13,997 nucleotides of DNA from positions 1 through 13,997 of the forward strand of contig JAGVOR010000106.1 of NCBI GenBank assembly GCA_020052635.1, written 5' to 3'. Under the pieces are notes generated by a model that searched no databases, was not told the origin of the DNA, and worked only from the letters and a program-made list of their open reading frames with translations. Below are positions 6,225-12,904 of the stretch, one piece after another. Source of the stretch: Candidatus Omnitrophota bacterium. Lineage in GTDB: Bacteria > Omnitrophota > Gorgyraeia > Gygaellales > Profunditerraquicolaceae. Numbering within the stretch: position 1 is the first letter of the stretch; each line of letters opens with the position of its first letter. The position numbers and the translations under genes are program-made.

Positions 6225-6263
6225 AATAAAAACCCTCCGCAAGTATTTAACTTACAGAGGGTT
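6225..6263 (-). terminator. Rho-independent terminator with no gene in front of it
   Basis: AACCCTC (6231-6237) pairs with GAGGGTT (6257-6263), and an inner stem AAGT/ACTT closes the loop. On the minus strand the hairpin is followed by TTTTTATTT. It lies upstream of the methyltransferase promoter. Minus-strand transcripts reaching it would come from the gene-free region 6264-6740, or from read-through of the tRNA. Confidence 0.55.
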
Positions 6264-6330
6264 AGAAATTAAAAACTCCACCTTCGCGGGTCGCTCCTAT
6301 TGCAGAGAGCTGGCGCGGAGACGGGTGCCC

Positions 6331-6459
6331 TTGCCGCGTAGCATAAATTCGCAGTGATTGATTCGCCGAACTCAAACCGAGGAATACAGCGACTCAGTAA
6401 TAAATTGGCGGTGGTAGAGTAGCACCACGCTAAGCCTATATGATACGCTTAAGCGAATT
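6331..6459. repeat. Dispersed intergenic repeat, copy A (interrupted)
   Basis: Positions 6331-6378 match 6488-6536 closely: TTGCCGC, TAAATTCGCAGTGAT, CGCCGAACTCAAACC. The second half of the unit resumes at 6441-6459 (TGATACGCTTAAGCGAATT) after about 60 unrelated bases that hold a small GTGGT/ACCAC hairpin. The unit is bounded by AATTCGC and GCGAATT in inverted orientation. Confidence 0.6.
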
Positions 6460-6487
6460 GTTTTAATCATCTTTTTAGTTGTACATG

Positions 6488-6567
6488 TTGCCGCATAGAA
6501 TAAATTCGCAGTGATGGACTGCGCCGAACTCAGACCTAAATGACACATTTAAGCGAATTTCGATTGC
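6488..6567. repeat. Dispersed intergenic repeat, copy B
   Basis: The left part matches copy A. The part at 6522-6567 matches copy C at 10642-10687 without a gap over 46 bases, with shared blocks CCGA-CTCA, ACATT, GAATTT and GATTGC. Inverted AAATTCGC (6502-6509) and GCGAATTT (6553-6560) frame the core. Confidence 0.6.
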
Positions 6568-6576
6568 TGGACAGTG

Positions 6577-6593
6577 TTGGCTCCCCCTCGTGG
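6577..6593. repeat. 17-bp direct repeat of the tRNA-Asn 3' end (att-like)
   Basis: TTGGCTCCCCCTCGTGG is identical to 6779-6795, which carries the CCA end, discriminator, acceptor strand and part of the T stem of tRNA-Asn. The copies have the same orientation and are 202 bases apart. Site-specific integrases use tRNA 3' ends this way and leave such a direct repeat on the side of the tRNA 3' end, as here. A partial tRNA duplication would look similar. No integrase gene is visible. Confidence 0.5.
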
Positions 6594-6596
6594 GTC

Positions 6597-6709
6597 GCAC
6601 ACCGCCGTTGGCGGTGTGCTCCTTAGGAGGGGGCAAGCCCCCTCCTAACGCTATCTGGGCTTAATTTACGGACGCTGTTCTCCCCCAGACGCGGGGGCGT
6701 TTCCCCCGC
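6597..6709. repeat. Cluster of three strong GC-rich hairpins
   Basis: Hairpin 1: 10-bp perfect stem GCACACCGCC/GGCGGTGTGC with GTT loop (6597-6619). Hairpin 2: 12-bp perfect stem TTAGGAGGGGGC/GCCCCCTCCTAA with only AA between (6623-6648). Hairpin 3: 7-bp stem GCGGGGG/CCCCCGC (6691-6709). The stretch is far more GC-rich than its flanks and has no protein frame of interest. It may be a palindromic mobile repeat or a structured RNA. Confidence 0.6.
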
Positions 6710-6740
6710 ACCCCCTCACTCGGGGTCGCCAAATTTGCTA

Positions 6741-6775
6741 ACAAAAATGCCCAGCGATTATTCATCAACTGGGCA
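6741..6775 (-). terminator. Rho-independent terminator of tRNA-Asn
   Basis: On the minus strand a perfect 7-bp stem TGCCCAG/CTGGGCA (6775-6769 with 6754-6748, loop 14) is followed by TTTTTGTT. It begins five bases after the encoded CCA. Confidence 0.75.
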
Positions 6776-6779
6776 AATT

Positions 6780-6855
6780 TGGCTCCCCCTCGTGGACTCG
6801 AACCACGGACCTGGAGATTAACAGTCTCTCGCTCTACCGACTGAGCTAAGGGGGA
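6780..6855 (-). tRNA. tRNA-Asn (anticodon GTT), CCA encoded
   Basis: A full cloverleaf is visible on the minus strand: acceptor TCCCCCT/AGGGGGA, D stem GCTC/GAGC with loop AGTCGGTA, anticodon loop CTGTTAA with anticodon GTT, variable loop AGGTC, T stem CGTGG/CCACG with loop TTCGAGT, discriminator G and a genome-encoded CCA (6782-6780). The body is 73 bases. The top pair of the anticodon stem is an A-C mismatch; the rest pairs normally. It is transcribed alone, with its own promoter and terminator. Confidence 0.97.
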
Positions 6856-6922
6856 ATAGATTGAATATCCATTTACCCGCTTGTGGCGAAAAAGGTGAAT
6901 TATTTATTGGAGCAGGGTCATT

Positions 6923-6987
6923 AAACCGCTTTTGGCACTAGATTATACACGGGTTCCGGCTATAAAGCAATAAAAATTAAGCGGTTT
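6923..6987. repeat. 9-bp inverted repeat flanking the tRNA promoter
   Basis: AAACCGCTT (6923-6931) and AAGCGGTTT (6979-6987) are perfect inverted copies that bracket the promoter boxes, with one arm in the leader. It could be regulatory or chance. The rest of 6988-7182 shows no clear feature beyond GAGGAGG just before the 7183 start. Confidence 0.35.
6942..6970 (-). promoter_or_regulatory. tRNA-Asn promoter
   Basis: On the minus strand TTGCTT (6970-6965) and perfect TATAAT (6947-6942) are 17 bases apart, predicting a start near 6935 and a leader of about 80 bases before the mature tRNA. Confidence 0.55.
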
Positions 6988-7182
6988 GTTAAGTTATTCC
7001 TGCTTTTGCTTATTGCCGATTAAAACCCCTTGTAAGTTCCTTTAAAAAGAGTATTATTAGCCTTAGATAGACGTTTTTAATATTTTGATTCAAGTTTCAG
7101 GTATTTTGCTTTATAAACGAATCTTTTGGGAACAATCTTATGATCATTTGTAAGTCAAAGATCTATTACGAGGAGGATAACG

Positions 7183-7860
7183 ATGGAGATAAAAACAGAT
7201 GCCTACAAAAACGAGGGCATGTATTTGCATTTTCCCAACGGTGACTGCCTGGACCTCTCACAAGATACGATAAAACAGCTTGGCGAAGAATATTGGAATA
7301 ACCCTTCAAAGCTCCCACCTTCCATGAGGGAAAATGAATATTTCAAAACCTGCGAAGTTTTCCCTTATCGCGGGCAAAATGTTTTTTGTTCAGCGATGAA
7401 ACCATTGTTGCCATTCCTGGAAAAGATTAATAATTTCGTTTCTTACGATAAAGTGACCGCGGTCTATGTCGACAGAATGGGCCATTTACATGTTTCTGAT
7501 ACGGCTATTAACAAAGCCCTGCAGTATGTTGTAAATATGTCTTTTTTTGAATATTGCGAGGACGTAAAACAGTATAAGGAATATTTCCGCGGGATTATAC
7601 CTTTTATGGATCTAAGCGAGGCGGTTTCCCATCTTTTCCTGAATATTTATTGGCTGAATAAAGCAGACGCGGGAAAAATAAATGAAACGATTAAAAAAAT
7701 TCATTATAATATGACAAACACATCGAAGAGTTGCATAAAAAGGCTCAACCTCATCTGCAAAAGCGACGCTTTTATGAATGCCTATGTACATACGCACAGC
7801 ATCATAGAATTATTATCTTCTCATCCCGGAACGATGCTTGAGCAATATTTCCAGAACTAG
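7183..7860 (+). CDS. Conserved cytoplasmic protein of unknown function, Cys-containing
   Basis: The 225-residue product starts at ATG 7183 with GAGGAGG six bases upstream. It has no signal peptide or clear membrane helix. Cys residues are at 22, 57, 69, 125, 184 and 192. The segment CEVFPYRGQNVFCSAMKPLL (57-76) recalls C-x-PYRG-C-A-P patterns of zinc- or iron-sulfur-binding proteins, although a second vicinal Cys seems to be missing. A further distinctive block is KSCIKRLNLICKSDAFMNAY (182-201). The N-terminus (about 10-40) looks like a short separate strand-helix unit. It stands alone, facing the minus-strand ABC-F gene tail to tail. I recall similar hypothetical proteins in deltaproteobacterial-type genomes but know no function. 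Confidence 0.85.
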   Translation: MEIKTDAYKNEGMYLHFPNGDCLDLSQDTIKQLGEEYWNNPSKLPPSMRENEYFKTCEVFPYRGQNVFCSAMKPLLPFLEKINNFVSYDKVTAVYVDRMGHLHVSDTAINKALQYVVNMSFFEYCEDVKQYKEYFRGIIPFMDLSEAVSHLFLNIYWLNKADAGKINETIKKIHYNMTNTSKSCIKRLNLICKSDAFMNAYVHTHSIIELLSSHPGTMLEQYFQN

Positions 7861-7894
7861 CTTAAAAATATTCGCTAGGTACTTTAACGCCTTT

Positions 7895-9820
7895 CTAAAT
7901 AATCTGACTTTCAAGAACCTTTATTTGGGCCTCTAGCTCCAAAATCAGCTTTTCGATCTCTTTCATCCGGCGGCCGTACTCTTTGGCGGTTTCTTCATCC
8001 CGGTAAAAATGGGGCTCTGAAAGTGCCCGTGCTTTGGCGTAACTTTCCAGCTTTAAGCTCTCCTGTTTTTTAGCGATCTTATTAATCTGATCACGGATGA
8101 CAGCATTATTAACTTTGCGCTTTTTCTCTAGAGACTTGGCCAAGGCCGCTTCCTCTTTAGCATTTTCTTTATTCTCATCCACCGGCTTAGGCGGTTTTAA
8201 TTTCGGTTTAACCGCATTATCAATATCGGTTAGACTATCCCGCTTTTCAAGGTAATAATCGAACGATCCGGGAAACTTCCTGATTTTACCGGTTTTGACT
8301 TCAAAAACAATATTGGCTACGGATTTAACAAAATAAATGTCATGACTGATAAAGACGATCGTACCTTCGTAATTTTTAAGCGCCCGGACTAAAGCATCTA
8401 CCGCATCCACGTCCAAATGCGTAGTCGGCTCATCTAAAAGCAGAAAATTCGGCGGGTTAATTAAAAGCTTGGCCAAAATCAGGCGGCTCTTCTCCCCTCC
8501 AGATAAAACTTTAACTTTCTTGTCCGCGTCATCCCCGCTGAATAAAAACGCCCCCAGGATCGTGCGGACGGCTTCCTCGGCCATATAACCGGGCGCGGCG
8601 CTATAAGCCTCCTGTAAAACCGTATTCTCTACATTTAAAACATCAGTGCGGGTCTGGGAAAAATACCCGATATCCACGTTGTGTCCGACAATCCGGTTAC
8701 CGCTGTCAATCTCCACGATCCCGGCGAGGATCTTTAAAAGTGTAGATTTACCCGCTCCGTTCTCTCCCGCTAAAACCGCTTTTTCTCCCTGGTTAATCTC
8801 AAAATCCAACCCTTCATAAACTTTAATCTCTCCGTAAGCTTTATAAACCTGCTCCAGTTTAATTACCCGGTGGCCACTGCGGCGGGTCTGCGGGAAATTA
8901 AAAGTATGAATACTCTGGCGGGGATCAGGCGGCACAACAATCATCTCTTCATTCATTCTTTCCAGTACCCTGCGCTTAGCCCGGACAGAAGCAGCTTTAT
9001 TCGGCTGGGCATGAAACCTGGTAACGAACTTTTCCAACTGCTGGATTTTCTTATCCTGCTCCTTGGATTGTTTAATTAAATGCGTGCGTTTTTGCTGTTT
9101 AATCTCTTCATAATGTTCATAATTGCCGTGGACCTTGGTAATCGCCCCGTTTTCTAAAATTAAAGTGTAGTTGGTGACATCGGTCAAAAACGCCTTATCG
9201 TGGGAGATCATAATAAAAGTACCCTTAAAACCAGCCAGATAATCTTTAAGCCAGAGGGCCGCGTTTAAATCCAGGTAGTTGGTCGGCTCATCTAAAAGCA
9301 AGAGATCATAATGATAGGTCAACAGCTTGCCCAAAAGTGCGCGCATCTGCCAGCCGCCGCTCATTTGATTGATCGGGCGGATAAAGTCCCTCTCCTTAAA
9401 ACCTAATCCGGCCAGGATCTTTTCGGCCTTATGCTCAAGCTCAAAAAAATCCAAAACTTCAAGATCATGTAAGATTTCGCCGTAGCGCTTTGAGCCAGCC
9501 GCATTTTGCGACTCTAACTCCTCCTTTTGCTTCTTTAAGCTCATAATTCTTTCATCGCCTTCGGTCAACTCTGCCAACACCGTCCGCTCGGAAGAAAAAG
9601 CCGCTTCTTGAGGCAGGTAGCCGATATGCATACCTTTATTGATCCGCACCTTGCCTTGCGACTCTTCGGTTTCTTTTAGGATTAAAGAAAAGAGCGTGCT
9701 TTTTCCGGTACCATTGGGGCCGATTAAACCAATCTTCTCTCCTTGGTTAATATTCAATGAAACATTCTTAAAGAGAATTTTTGGCCCGTAATTTTTAGAA
9801 AGGTTCGTAATATTGATCAT
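7895..9820 (-). CDS. ABC-F family ATPase (ribosome-associated type)
   Basis: The 641-residue protein has two ABC ATPase domains and no membrane segment, which defines ABC-F: soluble factors that act on the ribosomal E site in translation or antibiotic protection. Domain 1 has Walker A GPNGTGKST (34-42), signature MSGGW (153-157) and Walker B LLLLDEPTNYLD (173-184). The linker at about 237-300 is the long charged helical arm that contacts P-site tRNA. Domain 2 has Walker A GENGAGKST (352-360), signature LSGGE (439-443) and Walker B FLLLDEPTTHLD (459-470). A C-terminal coiled coil covers about 550-641, as in Uup/YdiF-like members. Both catalytic Glu residues are present. No clear ribosome binding site precedes ATG 9820. 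The subfamily is uncertain, so no symbol is given. Confidence 0.94.
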   Translation of the reverse strand: MINITNLSKNYGPKILFKNVSLNINQGEKIGLIGPNGTGKSTLFSLILKETEESQGKVRINKGMHIGYLPQEAAFSSERTVLAELTEGDERIMSLKKQKEELESQNAAGSKRYGEILHDLEVLDFFELEHKAEKILAGLGFKERDFIRPINQMSGGWQMRALLGKLLTYHYDLLLLDEPTNYLDLNAALWLKDYLAGFKGTFIMISHDKAFLTDVTNYTLILENGAITKVHGNYEHYEEIKQQKRTHLIKQSKEQDKKIQQLEKFVTRFHAQPNKAASVRAKRRVLERMNEEMIVVPPDPRQSIHTFNFPQTRRSGHRVIKLEQVYKAYGEIKVYEGLDFEINQGEKAVLAGENGAGKSTLLKILAGIVEIDSGNRIVGHNVDIGYFSQTRTDVLNVENTVLQEAYSAAPGYMAEEAVRTILGAFLFSGDDADKKVKVLSGGEKSRLILAKLLINPPNFLLLDEPTTHLDVDAVDALVRALKNYEGTIVFISHDIYFVKSVANIVFEVKTGKIRKFPGSFDYYLEKRDSLTDIDNAVKPKLKPPKPVDENKENAKEEAALAKSLEKKRKVNNAVIRDQINKIAKKQESLKLESYAKARALSEPHFYRDEETAKEYGRRMKEIEKLILELEAQIKVLESQII

Positions 9821-9931
9821 TATTTAATATTTTCTTAACAGTGATTACGGCGATTATGCTATTTAAACGGTGCGGCGCCCGCCACTAAAAGAGTCGGGGG
9901 GACCGTCGTAAAAGTTTCGAAATAAAAACAA

Positions 9932-10010
9932 ATGGGTTATATGGTACGACTAGCCCGTTAACAAAAAACCATCTACGGGTCGTCGCATATATTTTAAAAT
10001 TAAAATATAT
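9932..10010. repeat. Duplicated recR 3' end and AT palindrome
   Basis: Bases 9932-9950 match 10009-10027, the last codons and stop of recR, at 17 of 19 positions. Between them lie an imperfect hairpin (CGAC and CCCGT at 9947-9958 pairing with ACGGG and GTCG at 9975-9985) and a perfect AT palindrome at 9987-10010 with 11-bp arms around AA. The remaining gap 9821-9931 holds no gene that I can support. Confidence 0.6.
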
Positions 10011-10013
10011 GGG

Positions 10014-10613
10014 TTATATCGTGCGACGAGATTCCAGGGATTTCGAAAGCGTGGTCGCGTCGGCATATTCAAGATTAGAGCCGACCGGTATCCCTAAGCC
10101 GATGCGGCTTAAGCGTACGCCTAAAGGTTTAAGCAGCTGCGTCAGATACATCGCGGTAGTTTCCCCTTCCGTATCGGCGTCGGTAGCAATAATTATTTCT
10201 TTAAGGTTGCCCTCTTTAATCCTCTGGATTAATCCGTCGATCTTTAAGTCGCTTGGTCCCCGGCCTTCCAGCGGGGAGATCGAACCTAAAAGCACATGGT
10301 AGGAGCCGTGAAAATTGCCCGCTTTTTCGATCGCCGTAACGTCGCTGGGTTTTTCCACCACGCAGACGATCTCCTTCTGCCGGCCTAAATCCTGACAAAT
10401 CTTGCAAATTTCCTCTTCGCTTAAATTGTTGCAGATTTTGCATGAGCGCACGCTGTCTTTTACCCGGTTTAGGGCTTCGGATAAAGCTTTAATTTCATCG
10501 GCAGTTGCGCCTAAAACGTGGGCGACAATCCTCTCGGCACTGCGCCGGCCGAGGCCGGGAAGCTTAATTAAACATTCGATTAATTTTTCGATAGAGGCGG
10601 TGTAATTGGCCAT
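10014..10613 (-). CDS. recR: Recombination protein RecR
   Basis: The 199-residue product has the full RecR architecture and normal length. It works with RecO (and RecF) to load RecA on gapped DNA; the protein forms a ring-shaped DNA clamp. The N-terminal helix-hairpin-helix is LIKLPGLGRRSAERIVAHVL (15-34). The C4 zinc finger uses C58, C61, C70 and C73. The Toprim domain starts at about 82 (VCVVEKPSDV) and contains LLGSISPLEGRGPSDL (108-123), the acidic ATDADTEGETTA (143-154) and GLGIPVGSNLEYAD (172-185). AAAGG lies six bases before the ATG. It is downstream of dnaX in the same direction, but 178 bases with hairpins separate them, so it may have its own promoter. The last codons are partly duplicated downstream. 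Confidence 0.97.
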   Translation of the reverse strand: MANYTASIEKLIECLIKLPGLGRRSAERIVAHVLGATADEIKALSEALNRVKDSVRSCKICNNLSEEEICKICQDLGRQKEIVCVVEKPSDVTAIEKAGNFHGSYHVLLGSISPLEGRGPSDLKIDGLIQRIKEGNLKEIIIATDADTEGETTAMYLTQLLKPLGVRLSRIGLGIPVGSNLEYADATTLSKSLESRRTI

Positions 10614-10641
10614 TAAATACCTTTGATTAGTTTTTACCCTT

Positions 10642-10687
10642 CACCGAGCTCAAACCCGGATGATACATTGAAGTGAATTTTGATTGC
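10642..10687. repeat. Dispersed intergenic repeat, copy C
   Basis: These 46 bases align without gaps to 6522-6567, with CACCGAGCTCAAACC against CGCCGAACTCAGACC and TGAATTTTGATTGC against CGAATTTCGATTGC. The 8-bp inverted arms CACCGAGC (10642-10649) and GCTCGGTG (10694-10701) enclose the copy. Confidence 0.6.
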
Positions 10688-10702
10688 CGTATCGCTCGGT
10701 GT

Positions 10703-10742
10703 AAATTAAAAACGCTGCGGTTTAATTAGGCGTTTTTAATTT
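10703..10742 (-). terminator. 13-bp hairpin between dnaX and recR
   Basis: AAATTAAAAACGC and GCGTTTTTAATTT are perfect inverted arms with a 14-base loop. Either strand reads arm, loop and T-rich arm, so the structure could terminate transcription in both directions. It may also be a repeat copied from the neighbouring hairpin, with which it shares its arms. Confidence 0.5.
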
Positions 10743-10754
10743 AACGCTCGATGC

Positions 10755-10793
10755 AAATTAAAACGCTAATCTAGAATTAGGGCGTTTTAATTT
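10755..10793 (-). terminator. Hairpin touching the dnaX stop codon
   Basis: AAATTAAAACGC (10755-10766) and GCGTTTTAATTT (10782-10793) pair over 12 bp, and an inner CTAAT/ATTAG stem extends it. Its right arm overlaps the dnaX stop codon (10794-10792). On the minus strand the last arm ends in TTTTAATTT, a plausible dnaX terminator. Confidence 0.55.
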
Positions 10794-12510
10794 AGTCCCT
10801 AACCACCCGGCCGCCGAACATCTCCAGCGCGGATTTAATAAAAGGATTGCTGCGCGCATCCGGATTAATAGATTTAACCTCGGCACTAAGAATAAAATTT
10901 ACCCTCAAATGAACATCGCAAATCTCTGAAACCGCCTTCTCCACAATCTGTTTATTTTCTTTAATCTCCAGCGACTCCTTATGCAAAGAACAGCTCTTGG
11001 GGAAAGCCACCGTAACTAAATCTCCCAGTATCTTTACCGGCTCCCCTTCGCTTAAATAGGTAGATACCGACATTTTAACCCGCGAGAGGCTATTGACAAC
11101 ATTATTCCAGGATTCCTGCACTTTTTCCAGCGGGATAACTTCCGGCAGCGGGGTGACGGTTTCTTTAACTACGGTCAGCGTAGCGGTAGATGCCGACTGA
11201 AAATCTTCCTTATCCTGGATTGGCAAATCATCTATTTTTAAAGTATTTTCTGCTTGCGGGAGAATATTAGTGCGGCTTTGTTTGTTGGATGCCAAATTAC
11301 TTGCTCCTGGCTTATGAACAGGGGGCTGATCAGGGGCAGACAAATTGATCGGCACCGGAGACGGCGTTTGAATTTTGTGACTGTGCCCAGAGGAGGACAC
11401 CCCGCTGCTTTGTGGCTTATCCGGCTTACTTTGCGCTAATCTGACTAAACTTATCTCCAGCGGGATACGCTGGGAATCCAGCCGCTTGGTCATTTCTTGA
11501 GTCGCTACTAAAATATTAAATACCGCAAAAATTTCATCTAAACTTAAGCGCTGGCTCTGTTTAAATAAACGGTCGCAGATCTCCTGCGGCAAATCCACTA
11601 ATTTTGCATCGGCCTGGGAAACCTTAGCCACCATCAGGTTGCGAAAATGCTCGATCAGATTGACTAAAAATACCCCGGGATCCTTGCCTTCGTCGATAAT
11701 CTCATTAAATAGCTTTAAAGCTCCGGGGGCATCTTTCTGGATGATCTTATCGGTGAGCCCGAACAATACATCAGCCTCCACCATTCCTAAAACCGAAATC
11801 GCATCCGCCAAAGATATATTCCCCTTGGAAAAAGATACCAATTGATCCAGAACTGACTCGGCATCCCGAAGTGAACCGTCGCTGCTTCTGGCAATCGCCG
11901 CCAAAACCTCAACATCCACGGTAATTTTTTCCTGGTGGACGATTTTTTCAAGCTGGGCGATAATTTCGATCACGGTAATCCGGCGGAAATCCATCCGCTG
12001 ACAGCGGGAAATAATCGTCGGAATGACTTTTTGCGGGTGAGTAGTAGCAAAAATGAACTTTACAAACTCCGGCGGCTCCTCTAAGGTTTTGAGCAAAGCA
12101 TTAAACCCGTCGGCGGTAATCTGATGAACCTCATCGATAATATAAACTTTATATTTGCCGTGCGTGGGAGAAAACTTAACGTTTTCCCGTAAGGCGCGAA
12201 TCTCATCAATCCCGCGGTTAGAGGCTCCGTCAATCTCGATGACATCCATTGAGCGGCCCTGATTAATCTCAAGACAAGAGGGACATTTCTGACAAGGGGT
12301 AAGCGTCGGGCCTTCTTGGCAGTTAAGCGCTTTAGCCAGAATGCGGGCGGTTGAGGTTTTGCCTACTCCGCGCGGACCGGCAAAAAGATAAGCATGCGCC
12401 AGACGGTTTTTAGCGATGGCGTTCTTTAAAGTTCCGACAATATGGTCCTGGCCGATAATGCTTTCAAAATCCTGGGGCCGCCATTTTAAGGCAAAAACAG
12501 TATAAGGCAT
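10792..12510 (-). CDS. dnaX: DNA polymerase III subunit gamma/tau
   Basis: The 572-residue product is the clamp-loader ATPase subunit. The AAA+ domain begins FALKWRPQDFESIIGQDHI and has Walker A GPRGVGKTS (45-53), the C4 zinc site (C64, C73, C76, C79), Walker B-type IIDEVHQI (124-131), the arginine-finger motif ISRC (167-170) and sensor 2 SLRDAE (213-218). Domain III follows to about 360, then a Pro/Ser-rich linker (about 362-440) and a C-terminal tau-like domain. I see no classic A-AAA-AAG slippage signal, so only a full-length form is expected. No clear ribosome binding site precedes ATG 12510. The NIL-domain gene ends 14 bases upstream, so the two are probably cotranscribed and translation may be coupled. 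Confidence 0.97.
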   Translation of the reverse strand: MPYTVFALKWRPQDFESIIGQDHIVGTLKNAIAKNRLAHAYLFAGPRGVGKTSTARILAKALNCQEGPTLTPCQKCPSCLEINQGRSMDVIEIDGASNRGIDEIRALRENVKFSPTHGKYKVYIIDEVHQITADGFNALLKTLEEPPEFVKFIFATTHPQKVIPTIISRCQRMDFRRITVIEIIAQLEKIVHQEKITVDVEVLAAIARSSDGSLRDAESVLDQLVSFSKGNISLADAISVLGMVEADVLFGLTDKIIQKDAPGALKLFNEIIDEGKDPGVFLVNLIEHFRNLMVAKVSQADAKLVDLPQEICDRLFKQSQRLSLDEIFAVFNILVATQEMTKRLDSQRIPLEISLVRLAQSKPDKPQSSGVSSSGHSHKIQTPSPVPINLSAPDQPPVHKPGASNLASNKQSRTNILPQAENTLKIDDLPIQDKEDFQSASTATLTVVKETVTPLPEVIPLEKVQESWNNVVNSLSRVKMSVSTYLSEGEPVKILGDLVTVAFPKSCSLHKESLEIKENKQIVEKAVSEICDVHLRVNFILSAEVKSINPDARSNPFIKSALEMFGGRVVRD

Positions 12511-12524
12511 AGTTAGAAAAATTA

Positions 12525-12758
12525 TTACTTTTTATCGATTTGAATCTGCTGCACCTTTACCCCTTTTTCATTCAGGTAGCCGAAGGAGCGTTTAATTTCG
12601 TCCTCCGCCCCCTCAACCGTAAGAATAGACCAGCCGGCAGCCGTGGAAAAAGAGGCTTCGATAATGTTGATGTCGATATTGAATTTTTTGCAGAGGCAAC
12701 AAATAATTGACTCATCCTGCAAGTGCCCGGGAAAAGTTAAACCAACGGAGATTTTCAT
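12525..12758 (-). CDS. Stand-alone NIL-domain (ACT-like) protein
   Basis: The 77-residue protein is a single ferredoxin-like NIL domain, known as the C-terminal regulatory, methionine-binding domain of MetN-type ABC ATPases and as an N-terminal module of some ferredoxins. Visible pattern: a first strand KISVGLTFPGHLQDESIICC, then FNIDINIIEASFS, GWSILTVEGAEDEIKRSFGY and a final strand VKVQQIQID. The pair C20-C21 and C23 are in the first helix. Whether it binds an amino acid or acts as a partner protein is unknown. It opens the dnaX transcript and has its own promoter. Only a weak AGGG precedes the ATG. Confidence 0.82.
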   Translation of the reverse strand: MKISVGLTFPGHLQDESIICCLCKKFNIDINIIEASFSTAAGWSILTVEGAEDEIKRSFGYLNEKGVKVQQIQIDKK

Positions 12759-12837
12759 TTTTTAGCCCTAATCCGTCGATAAATCAATGCGCGATACAAA
12801 GAATGCTTTCATTTAAAAGCATAACTAATTTCATAAT

Positions 12838-12866
12838 ATTATATACTTTTATACAATCATTTACAA
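12838..12866 (-). promoter_or_regulatory. Promoter of the NIL-dnaX transcript
   Basis: On the minus strand TTGTAA (12866-12861) and a perfect TATAAT (12843-12838) are 17 bases apart, with a predicted start near 12831. The roughly 73-base leader contains a 7-bp hairpin ATGCTTT/AAAGCAT (12803-12822). Confidence 0.6.
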
Positions 12867-12904
12867 TATATTTACTTTAGATTGGCGCATTTTAAGCACG
12901 CGCC

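Noticed and set aside
6331..6567. CRISPR-like array from the repeated CGCCGAACTC units
   Set aside because: Copies are imperfect and unevenly spaced, one lies 4 kb away, and there are no regular spacers or cas genes.
6264..6720. tmRNA, RNase P RNA or SRP RNA in the hairpin region
   Set aside because: I could not find the conserved cores of these RNAs on either strand by eye; a covariance-model search would be decisive.
10009..10302. 97-codon plus-strand frame
   Set aside because: Antisense to recR, which is complete and unmistakable.
12884..12904. GGCGC/GCGCC stem after the TPR gene
   Set aside because: Only 5 bp with an 11-base loop and no T-run on the minus strand, so not called as a terminator.
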